Assembly (NCBI RefSeq): GCF_026802175.1 | Contig: NZ_CP113797.1 | Span: forward strand, 655,026 to 719,025 | Direction: 5' to 3' | DNA: 64,000 nucleotides | DNA from: Thermocoleostomius sinensis A174 | GTDB lineage: Bacteria; Cyanobacteriota; Cyanobacteriia; Elainellales; Elainellaceae | Part shown: in pieces, positions 8,601 to 17,276 of the stretch | How the letters are laid out: the number at the start of each line of letters is the position of its first letter | Position numbering within the stretch: the first letter of the stretch is position 1 | Program-made: the position numbers and the translations under genes | Notes under the pieces: generated by a model | Database searches by the model: none | Seen by the model: only the letters and a program-made list of their open reading frames with translations | What the model was told of the DNA's origin: nothing

Positions 8601-10703
8601 ATGCGTATGAGCAGTTCCCCCATTTATCTTCAGTGTTCCAATCCCACCTGTCTGCACCCGGTTAATCCGATCGGTCAATCGGTCTGCGAGCGCTGTCAAG
8701 TTCCCCTGGTCTATCGCCATCTTTGGGCAATTGGGGACGGTGTGCGGCAAATTCCCGTCAATACCGTAGTGGGAGAGCGCTATCTGGTCAAGGCTCCTCA
8801 GATTTGGCTAGACACCAACCCAGGCACCGTGCCAGAAGTGCCAGAAGTGCTGCCAGGACGAATACTGCCCTATTTGCATTTGTATCCCCATCGCCTGCAC
8901 ATTCCCGAACTACATGGACTTTGTCCGCTGAGCGACAAATCGATCGCCTTACTCCTAGACAATGTGCCGATCGACGAGACGGGAGCACTGCTACCATCGC
9001 TGGAATCAGTTTGGCCCACTGTTCCACCTGTACGGCAGGTGTACTGGCTCTGGCAACTTTTTCAACTGTGGGAACCGCTTAATCACTATGGGGTGGCGTT
9101 AAGTTTGCTGCTGCCAGAAAATGTGCGGGTTCAAGGATGGCGGGTTCGGCTGCATCAGCTTTTGCGCAACCGCCAAGAACTGGAAATGCCGCTGGCTATT
9201 CGTCGGGAAGATTTAGACGATCGAGAACCGCCACCTACCCTGCCGCCGTCTTTTCCGCCGCCTGATCCTGCTGCCTCGCGAGATGTAAAAGCCCAAACGT
9301 TTCTACTGAAGGACTTGGCTGAGGTATGGTTACCGTGGATAGAACAGGCTCATGCGACCGTCAAAGCTCCTCTCCGTGCCATCTGCGCTGCGATGCAAAC
9401 GGCCGCAGACACCGAACTTGGGCTACAGACGATTGCCACTCAACTGAACCATCTGCTGTTAGAGCAATCGGCCCAGTTGCCCGTGCACATTGAAGTAGTA
9501 GGTAAAACCGACACTGGTCCCCAACGATCGCATAACGAAGATGCCTGCTATCCTGATTCCCGCTATCCCGATCAGAACGACACGCTGCGGCCCCGCGTAG
9601 GGATTATTTGCGATGGCATTGGGGGGCATGAAGGTGGAGAAGTGGCGAGTCGGCGTGCCCTTGACGATCTCAAACGGCTGACAGAGTATCTGCTAGCTGA
9701 CTTTCAACATCAAACCAATCCCACCTTACCCAGCGAGGTTGCTGAACAGTTAGAGAGTCGCGTGCGGGTGGTCAATAATGTTATTGCTGAACAAAACGAT
9801 GCCCAAGGACGAGCGATGCGCCAACGCATGGGCACAACGTTGGTGATGGCTGTCCAGTTGCCGCAACAAGTGGAAACTCCCTCAGGCGTGCGATCGGCCC
9901 ATGAATTATATCTAGTGCATGTGGGCGATAGTCGGGCGTACTGGTTAACTCCTAACTATTGCCATTTGCTAACGCTGGATGATGATGTGGCCACCCGTGA
10001 AGTGCGGCTAGGACGGAGTGTTTACCAAGAAGCCCTTGAACGACCGGATGGAGGAGCCTTAACCCAGGCTTTAGGAACCCGCGATGCCGATGCCCTGCAA
10101 CCGACGGTGCAACGGTTCATGGTGGAAGAAGATGGGCTGTTGTTGTTGTGCTCGGATGGACTGAGCGATAACGATCGAGTGGAGCAAGCTTGGCAACAAT
10201 TAACCCTACCGGTCTTTAGTGGCAAATGGTCCCTTGAAGAGGCGGTACAAGCTTGGATTGATGTGGCTAATCAACGCAACGGACATGACAATACATCGGT
10301 CGTACTCATGCGGTTTGTTGTGACCCCCGCTTCAACCTTACCAGACTTAGAACCAGACTTAGATCGAGAAGCAGAGCCAAGCGCCACACCCGCTCCATCG
10401 ATGCCACCAGCTCCAGCAAGTCCCGCCTCTGAAGCAGAGTTTGAGTTAACAGAAGCCTCGCGGGCCTTACTGTACGATGAAGATGAGCCAACTCCGTCTC
10501 CTCCGTTTAGACCAAACCCTGGGCCATCACCCGAGTTCTTGTCGCCCCAAAAACCTTGGATACTAGGAGCGATCGTCGCTGTGATTGCAGGATTGTTGGG
10601 CTTTTTACTGTGGAGCCTTGTGAATTCTACAACTGTGACCCCTAGCGGCGAGTCTCCATCACTGCCCTTGCCAGAGACCGTATCGCCGCCGCCAAACCCC
10701 TAG
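8601..10703 (+). CDS. PP2C phosphatase with zinc ribbon, pseudokinase-like segment and C-terminal membrane helix
   Basis: A 700-residue multidomain Ser/Thr phosphatase. Residues 12-32 hold a four-Cys zinc ribbon (Cys12, 17, 29, 32). Residues about 70-290 look like a decayed protein kinase C-lobe: the catalytic-loop position reads YGVALSLLLPENVRV, keeping P-E-N but losing His-Arg-Asp, and no DFG follows. Residues about 294-575 are a complete PP2C domain with metal-binding DGIGGHEGG, HVGDSRAYW, LLCSDGLSDN and NGHDNTSVV. A Pro/Glu-rich linker leads to a transmembrane helix at about 650-672 and a short tail, so the catalytic part probably sits in the cytoplasm. It likely opposes Ser/Thr kinases such as the one at 38.7 kb. 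The pseudokinase assignment is my reading of spaced motifs; the phosphatase is certain. Confidence 0.88.
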   Translation: MRMSSSPIYLQCSNPTCLHPVNPIGQSVCERCQVPLVYRHLWAIGDGVRQIPVNTVVGERYLVKAPQIWLDTNPGTVPEVPEVLPGRILPYLHLYPHRLHIPELHGLCPLSDKSIALLLDNVPIDETGALLPSLESVWPTVPPVRQVYWLWQLFQLWEPLNHYGVALSLLLPENVRVQGWRVRLHQLLRNRQELEMPLAIRREDLDDREPPPTLPPSFPPPDPAASRDVKAQTFLLKDLAEVWLPWIEQAHATVKAPLRAICAAMQTAADTELGLQTIATQLNHLLLEQSAQLPVHIEVVGKTDTGPQRSHNEDACYPDSRYPDQNDTLRPRVGIICDGIGGHEGGEVASRRALDDLKRLTEYLLADFQHQTNPTLPSEVAEQLESRVRVVNNVIAEQNDAQGRAMRQRMGTTLVMAVQLPQQVETPSGVRSAHELYLVHVGDSRAYWLTPNYCHLLTLDDDVATREVRLGRSVYQEALERPDGGALTQALGTRDADALQPTVQRFMVEEDGLLLLCSDGLSDNDRVEQAWQQLTLPVFSGKWSLEEAVQAWIDVANQRNGHDNTSVVLMRFVVTPASTLPDLEPDLDREAEPSATPAPSMPPAPASPASEAEFELTEASRALLYDEDEPTPSPPFRPNPGPSPEFLSPQKPWILGAIVAVIAGLLGFLLWSLVNSTTVTPSGESPSLPLPETVSPPPNP

Positions 10704-10885
10704 CAGATCCACCGCTGCCCCTTTACCATCACCGATGGTTGAGGGTGAATGCGGTTGCCCGATCGCGAGTGAAACATCATGTGCAAAGATAATGAATGTC
10801 GTAAAACTGAATGTCGCAATCATCGCGATTGAGCAAAAACCTGCATAGCGATAAAGCAGATTGTTAAGGTTGTAATGAAAAAATT

Positions 10886-11107
10886 ATGAAAGTTGGCGAT
10901 CGTGTTCGTGTTAAAGAATCTGTTGTGGTTTATCACCACCCTCAGCACCGCAACGAAGCCTTTGATATCAAAGGACTAGAAGGCGAAGTCATGGCGTTGG
11001 TGAATGAGTGGCAAGGAACGCCTATTAGTGCAAATTTTCCGGTTCTTGTTAAATTTGACGCCAAATTTAAAGCACATCTGCGAGAAAGCGAGCTGGAACT
11101 GATTTGA
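10886..11107 (+). CDS. ftrV: Ferredoxin-thioredoxin reductase, variable chain
   Basis: A 73-residue SH3-like beta barrel subunit of ferredoxin-thioredoxin reductase, which passes electrons from photosynthetic ferredoxin to thioredoxins and so switches Calvin-cycle and other enzymes on in light. The signature MKVGDRVRVKESVVVYHHP, the KGLEGEV turn and the closing VLVKFDAKFKAHLRESELE are all present. The catalytic chain (ftrC) is not in the window, which is normal. Length and sequence are typical for cyanobacteria. Confidence 0.95.
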   Translation: MKVGDRVRVKESVVVYHHPQHRNEAFDIKGLEGEVMALVNEWQGTPISANFPVLVKFDAKFKAHLRESELELI

Positions 11108-11493
11108 CGAATGGCAATGTGTTGATAGTGCTAGTCGTCAAGTATTCATCAAAAAGACAGGCGTTGCGGAGTGGATGGATCGTCTCGTCAGGGTGTTTTG
11201 CGAAACGCTTTGACAATTGGGATCAAAATCGCTCAATCAAGCTTGAATTCAGCAACGCAGAAAGCAGAGCTTGAGGAACTAGGTCTAGTTGCAAATCTGG
11301 AATTAGAACAAGTCAGCAAAACAAAGAAGATCTCACCGCTTCTATGTAGGGGATGTCTATTCGGAAGCATCCGGTGAGATCTGTTCTCTTTTCTTGAATT
11401 TTTTCTAGATTGCCAACGCCGTATTTTGCCCTGAGCGATCAATTCGTATAGGTTACAGGTACTTGCGTAATTTGAAATTGATCTGAGAGGCAA
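11108..11493. other. 386-base gap with a strong inverted repeat
   Basis: No convincing gene. The main feature is a perfect 11-base inverted repeat, AGATCTCACCG at 11328-11338 and CGGTGAGATCT at 11372-11382, extended inward past a short bulge by CTTC/GAAG (11339-11342 and 11364-11367). The right arm is followed by a T-rich run (GTTCTCTTTTCTTGAATTTTTT), so it could terminate a plus-strand transcript from ftrV or an unannotated RNA. Confidence 0.6.
11328..11395 (+). terminator. Hairpin with T-rich tail, possible terminator or small RNA 3' end
   Basis: The 11-bp stem has a 33-base interior that itself pairs CTTC with GAAG. T-rich sequence starts two bases after the stem. It is 220 bases past ftrV, far for a simple terminator, so it may end a separate short transcript. 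Confidence 0.35.
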
Positions 11494-11769
11494 CTAGTCA
11501 TTGGAGCAGTGCACGGTGGTATCATCCTTGGCGATCGCTGGCTGATAATCGGTTCGTTCAGAGACTTGATTGTTAGAATGCACGAGTTCGCGTTGAGCCG
11601 CCTCAACAATAACGCGGCGCAGCCATTCAGTGCGATTCGGCAACGTTTGAATTAAGGCATGAATGGATGCCGGTAAACGGACTCCTACCACTTGTTTGGA
11701 TAGGGGTTCGTCTCCCACTTGTGTGAAGGTTCCACCTTGAGATTTTTGCTTCGGATTCAACAGAGGCAT
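11494..11769 (-). CDS. Ribbon-helix-helix-type small DNA-binding protein (predicted)
   Basis: About 91 residues. The central part (VVGVRLPASIHALIQTLPNR then TEWLRRVIVEAAQREL) has the short beta strand followed by two helices of a ribbon-helix-helix repressor or antitoxin; the N- and C-terminal tails are polar and likely disordered. The ATG at 11769 is preferred because an upstream in-frame ATG at 11799 abuts one of three repeated operator-like sites (GTTAACNCGCT) in the divergent intergenic region. Those sites suggest autoregulation and control of the two genes reading away from it. No toxin gene is adjacent on this strand. RHH identity is a fold prediction by eye; plasmid or phage origin is possible. 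Confidence 0.65.
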   Translation of the reverse strand: MPLLNPKQKSQGGTFTQVGDEPLSKQVVGVRLPASIHALIQTLPNRTEWLRRVIVEAAQRELVHSNNQVSERTDYQPAIAKDDTTVHCSND

Positions 11770-11799
11770 AGGGTTTTCCCATCGTAGTACCCCTACCAT

Positions 11800-11905
11800 G
11801 TTAACCCGCTTTTGTTGATATAGTACACTTAGTTTGTTAACGCGCTAGTTTTCGTAAGATTAATTTGTATAAAAAGACTATTTTTCTTCAAAAAAGCGTG
11901 TTAAC
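11800..11905. promoter_or_regulatory. Three-copy operator-like array GTTAACNCGCT
   Basis: Copies lie at 11800-11810 (plus, GTTAACCCGCT), 11836-11846 (plus, GTTAACGCGCT) and 11895-11905 (minus, reading GTTAACACGCT). Ten of eleven positions are invariant in all three. They sit in the AT-rich gap between the divergent RHH-like gene and the 11967 gene, where promoters of both must lie, so they are good candidates for the regulator's binding sites. Confidence 0.6.
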
Positions 11906-11966
11906 CAATAAAGCCAATTTGTACTAGTCTTGCTATAATAAAAAGGCATAGAGATGGAGTTGCTCG

Positions 11967-12350
11967 ATGATCAGTAACCTTCCCTCCGTTCATTCATTCA
12001 ATCCAATGGCTACCCCTCGCTCTACCCGTGTTTGGTCTGCAAGTTCTGATTTAGATGCCTCTCCCCAATCGGCTTTACAAGATGCCGCGATCGAATTACA
12101 GGCTTATTTTTATCAACAAGAGGGCGAGATCTATCGGGTAGAGGATTTGCAGCGGGCCTTAGAGAATTGGCTAGAGCTTTCGATGGAAGCCTTGGTTGAA
12201 GATGCGTTGTTTCATGTGGTTGAGGGCGATCGATCGAGTGCATTTAATCGGTCTGCGTTCGAGTCGCAGATGAAGCGCCTCCGTCCTCTTGACCGTCCCG
12301 ACGCAGCTACGGATGTTTGCCAGCCGATCTCAGCAGTGCATGCTGCATAA
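11967..12350 (+). CDS. Unknown protein, accessory cassette gene 1
   Basis: A 127-residue protein with no recognised domain. The start at 11967 has a GGAG nine bases upstream. Residues 1-35 are Ser/Pro/Thr-rich and probably disordered; residues 36-85 (ALQDAAIELQAYFYQQEGEIYRVEDLQ...) predict two or three helices with acidic faces; the tail is polar. There is no signal or membrane segment. It is transcribed away from the RHH-like regulator and shares its operator-bearing intergenic region. A second unknown gene follows on the same strand 71 bases later, suggesting a two-gene operon. Confidence 0.65.
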   Translation: MISNLPSVHSFNPMATPRSTRVWSASSDLDASPQSALQDAAIELQAYFYQQEGEIYRVEDLQRALENWLELSMEALVEDALFHVVEGDRSSAFNRSAFESQMKRLRPLDRPDAATDVCQPISAVHAA

Positions 12351-12421
12351 TGGCTCATAGCTGTTCGATTGTCTAACGAGTTCTACCCTCCTCTAAATCC
12401 CTTTCTTTGCGAGAGACTCCT

Positions 12422-12775
12422 ATGAAACTGATTGACTATCCAGCGGCGATCGCTGAACGGCAACGAGATTTACTGCAAGCGGACCAACGTATCCGTCGGT
12501 TGCAGGACACCTTAAATCGACATACGGCTGAGATTGATACTGCCATTGCATTTGATACAGAATTGCGCAACGATGCTCAGCGTAAAGCTAAACGCTTGGA
12601 ACTGATGAATACCGCTGAATATCGGAAGGCTGTGGCAACACTGCAAATGGCTCAAGATGAACGGGCCGAAATTGAGATTGACTTAAGCCTGTTGCGCAAC
12701 CAGTTTTCGGTATTGAAACTAGAAAAACGAGAAGCAATTGCCATCCGCGAATTGCAACTGGTGGATGCTGCTTAG
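12422..12775 (+). CDS. Unknown helical protein, accessory cassette gene 2
   Basis: A 117-residue, almost entirely helical protein (MKLIDYPAAIAERQRDLLQA...) with heptad-like Leu/Ile spacing, probably a long antiparallel coiled coil. The ATG at 12422 is preceded by GAGAG and is better than the TTG at 12407. Its motif FDTELRNDAQRKAKRLELM resembles, from memory, small coiled-coil proteins encoded near recombination or plasmid genes in cyanobacteria; this could not be checked. It probably belongs to one transcript with the gene at 11967. No function can be assigned. Confidence 0.68.
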   Translation: MKLIDYPAAIAERQRDLLQADQRIRRLQDTLNRHTAEIDTAIAFDTELRNDAQRKAKRLELMNTAEYRKAVATLQMAQDERAEIEIDLSLLRNQFSVLKLEKREAIAIRELQLVDAA

Positions 12776-12923
12776 CTAAAGCCAAGCTGAAAGGCAGGTA
12801 TTGAGCACCGTTGAAACGCCCGTTTTGCAAGAACGAGCAGAGACCCAGTGAGACGATCTATCATTTATCCTTAGTACCCGATCGCTGTGTTGCACAGTGG
12901 GAAAGCGATATTGATTTTCACTA

Positions 12924-15572
12924 ATGTCACTGGGTTGGTTCTCAATGCAAAACTTTTATTTTGATGATGATAATGGCCGCAAGTCGTTCGAGCTTCCAGG
13001 TGCTCGTCCTCACTATAATCCCGATCGTCCAGGACAAGTAGAGCATATTTTTCTGGATTTAGCCCTCGACTTGCCCACCCAAAGCTACTGCGGCAGTTGC
13101 ACCACTCGAATTACCCCAGTGTGCAATGGCATCGAGACCTTAATGCTGGATGCTGTCAATTTACACATCGATTCGGTACAGGTAAATAATCTCAATCAAG
13201 CGTTTGATTACGATGATGAACGACTGTCTGTTCACCTGAGTCAACCAACTCAAGCCCATCAATCGATCGAATTGCGCATCGAGTACCACGTTGAACAACC
13301 TCAACGTGGACTTTATTTTATTGCCCCCACTCCCGATTATCCTCACAAACCCGTTCAGGTGTGGACTCAGGGCGAAGATGAAGACTCTCGCTACTGGTTC
13401 CCCTGTTTCGATTATCCTGGACAGTTGGCCACCTCTGAAATTCGCCTGCGCGTACCCAAACCATACGTTGCGATTTCTAATGGCGAATTGATTGCAACGC
13501 ACGATGAAGGTGATGCCAAAATTTACCACTGGTTGCAGAAACAAGTGCATCCTACCTATTTGATGGCGATCGCCGTCGGAGATTTTGCCGAACTACGCGA
13601 TGATTGGCAGGGGATTCCCGTTACGTATTATGTGGAAAAGGGACGTGAAGCCGATGCTCGTCGCACGATGGGCAAAACACCAGAAATGCTCGAGTTTTTC
13701 AGCCAAACCTTCGGCTATGCTTATCCCTTTCCCAAATATGCACAGGTGTGTGTTGAAGATTTCATCTTTGGCGGCATGGAGAACACGTCCACTACGTTGC
13801 TGACCGATCGCTGCCTTTTAGATGAACGTGCTGCCTTGGACAACCGCGCCGCTGAAGCGTTGGTCGCTCATGAATTAGCTCATCAATGGTTTGGCGATTT
13901 AGTGGTGATTAAGCACTGGTCTCATGCTTGGATTAAAGAAGGCATGGCTACCTATTCAGAGGTGTTGTGGACAGATCATCAGTATGGTGCTGAAGAAGCC
14001 GCCTACTATCGCCTCAACGAAACCCGCAACTATTTGTCTGAAGATGCATCTCGCTATCGTCGCCCCATTGTTACCCATATTTATCGTGAAGCCATCGAAC
14101 TGTACGATCGTCATCTGTACGAAAAGGGGGCCTGTGTTTATCACATGATTCGGGCTGTTTTAGGTGATGAGTTATTCTTCAAAGCGATTCATACCTTTGT
14201 TCAAGATAATGCTCATAAAACTGTGGAAACTGTAGATTTGTTGCGAGCGATCGACAAAGCCACGGGCCGCAACTTGCAATTTTTGTTTGATCAATTTGTC
14301 TTTCGGGGCGGACACCCCGACTACAAAGTCGCCTATTCCTGGGATAGTGACAGCAACCTGGCGAAAATTACCGTCACACAAACCCAAGTCAAGGACAGCA
14401 AAAACGGCAGTAGCAGCAGTAACAGCGGCTTGTTTGATTTGAAAATTCCGATCGGTTTTGGGAAACATGAAAACGGAGATCTGCACACAAATCAGATTCG
14501 ATCGTCAAGCTCATCCCTTCAGTGCTTCACTGTTCGTATTCATGAGCGAGAACAAACTTTCTATTTCCCATTGACCGAAAAGCCAACGTTTATCAGCTTT
14601 GATGTTGGCAATCATACGCTTAAGACGGTGGTACTGGAATATCCGATCGCAGAACTAAAAGCTCAACTTCAGCATGATCCCGATCCAATTTCGCGCATCT
14701 ATGCCGCCGAAGCCTTGGCCAAGAAAGGAGGATTAGAGGCAGTCAAAACCCTGTCCGCTGCGTTGAAAGAAGACCCATTTTGGGGAGTGCGGGCAGAAGT
14801 CGCAAAACAACTGGCAGCAGTCAAACTCGACCAAGCGCTAGATGGACTGCTAGCAGGCTTGTCTGATCCCCATCCTAAAGTGCGGCGATCGGTGGTAGAA
14901 GCACTATCAGGACTTAAAACAGCAGCTAGCTATGCAGCCCTGAAACCCATCGCCGAACAGGGTGATGCCAGTTATTATGTGGAAGCGGCGGCCATTACTG
15001 GACTATGTGCAGTGGCTTCGATACAGCTAGACAACCCATCGCAAGAAGAAGAAGTGCTGACACTAGTGCGATCGATTTTGCAAACCCGATCGGGCTGGAA
15101 TGAAACAGTACGCAGCGGTGCCATCAGCGGTCTCAGCAAACTAAAAACCTCTGAAGCAGCGCTGAACCTCATCTTGGAATACACTGTCTCCGGCACACCC
15201 CAAGCGCTACGGCTTGCTGCCATTCGCGCACTGGGTGCCATTTCTACTGGGCAAAACAACGTCAACCTGGAACGGATTTTAGTACGGTTAGAAGAACTGT
15301 CGCGTGAATCCCTTTTCCTGACACAAGTCTCGGTGGTTACAGCCTTGGGGCAAATGGAAACCAGCAAAGCGATTGGTATTTTGCAAGCCCTGGCAGATCA
15401 AACCCCCGATGGCCGAGTGCGTCGCTTGGCCGAAGAGGCAGTGCAACGGGTACAAAAGAGGATCGGCAAAGACCAAGCTGTAAAAAAACTCCAAGATGAA
15501 TTAGAGCAGTTGAAAAAGGACAATCAGGAGTTAAAAAGCCGCCTAGAAACGCTGGAAGCCAAAAGTAAATAA
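12924..15572 (+). CDS. pepN: M1-family aminopeptidase with C-terminal HEAT repeats
   Basis: An 882-residue zinc metallopeptidase that removes N-terminal residues from peptides. The substrate-recognition motif appears as FGGMENTSTT, and the zinc site is HELAHQWFGD with His316, catalytic Glu317, His320 and Glu339 (WIKEGMATYSE). The N-terminal beta-saddle domain spans about 1-200. After about residue 580 the sequence turns into HEAT-like helical repeats (for example DPHPKVRRSVVEALSGL), and the last 35 residues form a basic coiled coil. HEAT repeats replace the classical C-terminal helical domain. The symbol is used in the broad family sense. Translation may start at 12924 or at Met8 (12945). No signal peptide, so cytoplasmic. 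It stands alone. Confidence 0.92.
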   Translation: MSLGWFSMQNFYFDDDNGRKSFELPGARPHYNPDRPGQVEHIFLDLALDLPTQSYCGSCTTRITPVCNGIETLMLDAVNLHIDSVQVNNLNQAFDYDDERLSVHLSQPTQAHQSIELRIEYHVEQPQRGLYFIAPTPDYPHKPVQVWTQGEDEDSRYWFPCFDYPGQLATSEIRLRVPKPYVAISNGELIATHDEGDAKIYHWLQKQVHPTYLMAIAVGDFAELRDDWQGIPVTYYVEKGREADARRTMGKTPEMLEFFSQTFGYAYPFPKYAQVCVEDFIFGGMENTSTTLLTDRCLLDERAALDNRAAEALVAHELAHQWFGDLVVIKHWSHAWIKEGMATYSEVLWTDHQYGAEEAAYYRLNETRNYLSEDASRYRRPIVTHIYREAIELYDRHLYEKGACVYHMIRAVLGDELFFKAIHTFVQDNAHKTVETVDLLRAIDKATGRNLQFLFDQFVFRGGHPDYKVAYSWDSDSNLAKITVTQTQVKDSKNGSSSSNSGLFDLKIPIGFGKHENGDLHTNQIRSSSSSLQCFTVRIHEREQTFYFPLTEKPTFISFDVGNHTLKTVVLEYPIAELKAQLQHDPDPISRIYAAEALAKKGGLEAVKTLSAALKEDPFWGVRAEVAKQLAAVKLDQALDGLLAGLSDPHPKVRRSVVEALSGLKTAASYAALKPIAEQGDASYYVEAAAITGLCAVASIQLDNPSQEEEVLTLVRSILQTRSGWNETVRSGAISGLSKLKTSEAALNLILEYTVSGTPQALRLAAIRALGAISTGQNNVNLERILVRLEELSRESLFLTQVSVVTALGQMETSKAIGILQALADQTPDGRVRRLAEEAVQRVQKRIGKDQAVKKLQDELEQLKKDNQELKSRLETLEAKSK

Positions 15573-15799
15573 CCTACAATTTAATAAGTAGTTCAATGCA
15601 ATCAGCCCAGACACTTTAACCCTAAACTGCCCTCCTCCCCCAACCCCTCCTCCCAAACCGAGCGACGGGGAGCCAGATTAACGTCCCGCTCTCAACGTAG
15701 GAGAGGGATTGAGGGTGAGGACTAAAGGGATTCAGCGGTCTCACAACAACTGTCCGAAGAATTGTTAATGAAGGTTGTTAATGAAGCTTCACCGTTGCG

Positions 15800-16144
15800 C
15801 TAAAGCGACGATCGAGACGGGAGAACAGTAGGCGTCCGATTGCTGGAAAGCGTTGCCCGGGATAGTTGATTCCGAGAAGCCGCTTGTTTCGACGGTAACG
15901 CTTCAGATGAAGCCCTCAGATCTGGAAACGCTTGCACTTGAGCAGGAACTGTCCGAGGCGAGATCGGCGAAATGAACCGCGCCATCAGCGGCACACAGCC
16001 AAAAATTGCAAATGTTCCACCGATCGACACCATGAAGAGTCCTGCCGCGAATAATCGCGATTGAATGGTTTGAGCTTTAGCCATGTGTGGGCTAGCAACG
16101 GGTAAGGGTTGGATTTGATTAGCACCAATTCGTTGAGGATTCAT
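15800..16144 (-). CDS. Predicted single-pass membrane protein, unknown
   Basis: A 114-residue protein with a hydrophobic segment at about residues 32-55 (FAAGLFMVSIGGTFAIFGCV) flanked by polar, Ser/Pro/Arg-rich ends. It carries no recognised domain. A G-rich purine stretch precedes the ATG. The soluble tail looks disordered. It may be a lineage-specific membrane protein or an over-called frame; the clear transmembrane helix and the ribosome-binding stretch favour a real gene. Confidence 0.5.
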   Translation of the reverse strand: MNPQRIGANQIQPLPVASPHMAKAQTIQSRLFAAGLFMVSIGGTFAIFGCVPLMARFISPISPRTVPAQVQAFPDLRASSEALPSKQAASRNQLSRATLSSNRTPTVLPSRSSL

Positions 16145-16583
16145 AAAACGATTGCCCCCTATCCTTGCATCTCTTCTAGTCTACCGTTTTATTAAGTTAT
16201 GTATATGGCTTGGATCACTTTTTGGCGAGCTATCGGTTGAGCCTGTTACAGTCCTTTACTGCGCATTCACGTGAGCAAAGTATTCAGTAAAGTCTGGGTA
16301 AATTCACGGCTCTGGCGCTGCTTTTGATACATAGTTCTGTAACAATCAGGAAAACCAAAACATCAAGTCCTAGCGATAATTCGTTTTCAGGTTAGCGAGA
16401 GGACATGGACTAGACCCGATCGATCGGTAGCCTTTGTTCTGGATCTGAATAATTCTGGATCAACCTGTGAGCTAACCCCCAATGTGTCGGGCAACGAGAA
16501 CCTGCGTTCATTCACCTCAGTGTATTCACTGGCACAGAACGCTAAATCGTTTCGTTGACTTTGTAATAGTGTGGAAGCCATCT
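16145..16583. other. 439-base divergent promoter region
   Basis: It separates the minus-strand membrane protein from the plus-strand gene at 16584. It holds an 8-base inverted repeat CTTTACTG (16254-16261) / CAGTAAAG (16285-16292) and the palindromic CGATCGATCG near 16420. No further gene or clear promoter box was seen. Confidence 0.5.
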
Positions 16584-17195
16584 ATGGAAAAAGAAATTGC
16601 AATGGGCTTTGGAGTCAGTGTTATCTGCCTACTAGCGTCTTCGTTTGTTGCTCCGCCTCGAGAGAGTTTACCCAGTTCTTACCGATCGCTGTATCCAGTT
16701 CCCTCAGCACTCGCTGAAACATCAATCGATCGGTTGCCAGACGGTCACTACCATTTTTGCCAATCCGTGACCTTGGAAGCGACCACCGCTGATCGCTGTT
16801 TTCTCTTTCAAAAAGAAAATGATCGGATCATTGGGCAGTACCAGTCTACGGTTCCTTCAGATCCTAGTCAGACTCGTTTATGTCTAGAGGGGCAGGTGCG
16901 GGGCAATGTGATCAGTGGCAAAGCCACATATTTTTCCAACGATTTTGCCGACCTGATTCAGCAGCGTCCTGAACTGCAAGCCTCTGAATTAACTGCTTGG
17001 GATGTGACCGGTAACAGCGATGATTTACAAGTAGCCGCCGGACAGACCATTAGCTTAAAGTCTGTCAATCAGGATTCTACGGCGATCGAGTCGGTGCAGG
17101 CGATTCTTTTCAGCAAAGCCACGTTAGACCTCAGCGATTTTCAGCAGAACAGCACGGTGCCAGTGTCAGCTCCAACAAGTTGTGATGCTTCTTAA
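16584..17195 (+). CDS. Exported protein of unknown function
   Basis: About 203 residues from the ATG at 16584 (MEKEIAMGFGVSVICLLASS). An upstream in-frame ATG at 16482 would add a Cys/His-rich stretch that looks like non-coding sequence, so the later start is preferred; it places a signal peptide at the very N-terminus with possible cleavage after ALA near residue 39. The mature part contains four Cys residues (FCQS, DRCF, RLCLEG, TSCDAS) that could form two disulfides in the periplasm, and beta-rich sequence. The family is not recognised, though it has the look of conserved cyanobacterial exported proteins. Confidence 0.68.
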   Translation: MEKEIAMGFGVSVICLLASSFVAPPRESLPSSYRSLYPVPSALAETSIDRLPDGHYHFCQSVTLEATTADRCFLFQKENDRIIGQYQSTVPSDPSQTRLCLEGQVRGNVISGKATYFSNDFADLIQQRPELQASELTAWDVTGNSDDLQVAAGQTISLKSVNQDSTAIESVQAILFSKATLDLSDFQQNSTVPVSAPTSCDAS

Positions 17196-17276
17196 TTTGT
17201 AGTGCTTAATTTGTGATGCTGGCGCGAAGGGCAGTGGTCTGTTCATGCCCCCATTCCTGCATCCTTGCCTACTTAT

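Noticed and set aside
11171..11377. 68-codon plus-strand frame after ftrV
   Set aside because: It runs through the hairpin at 11328-11382, lacks a ribosome binding site and shows no domain pattern.
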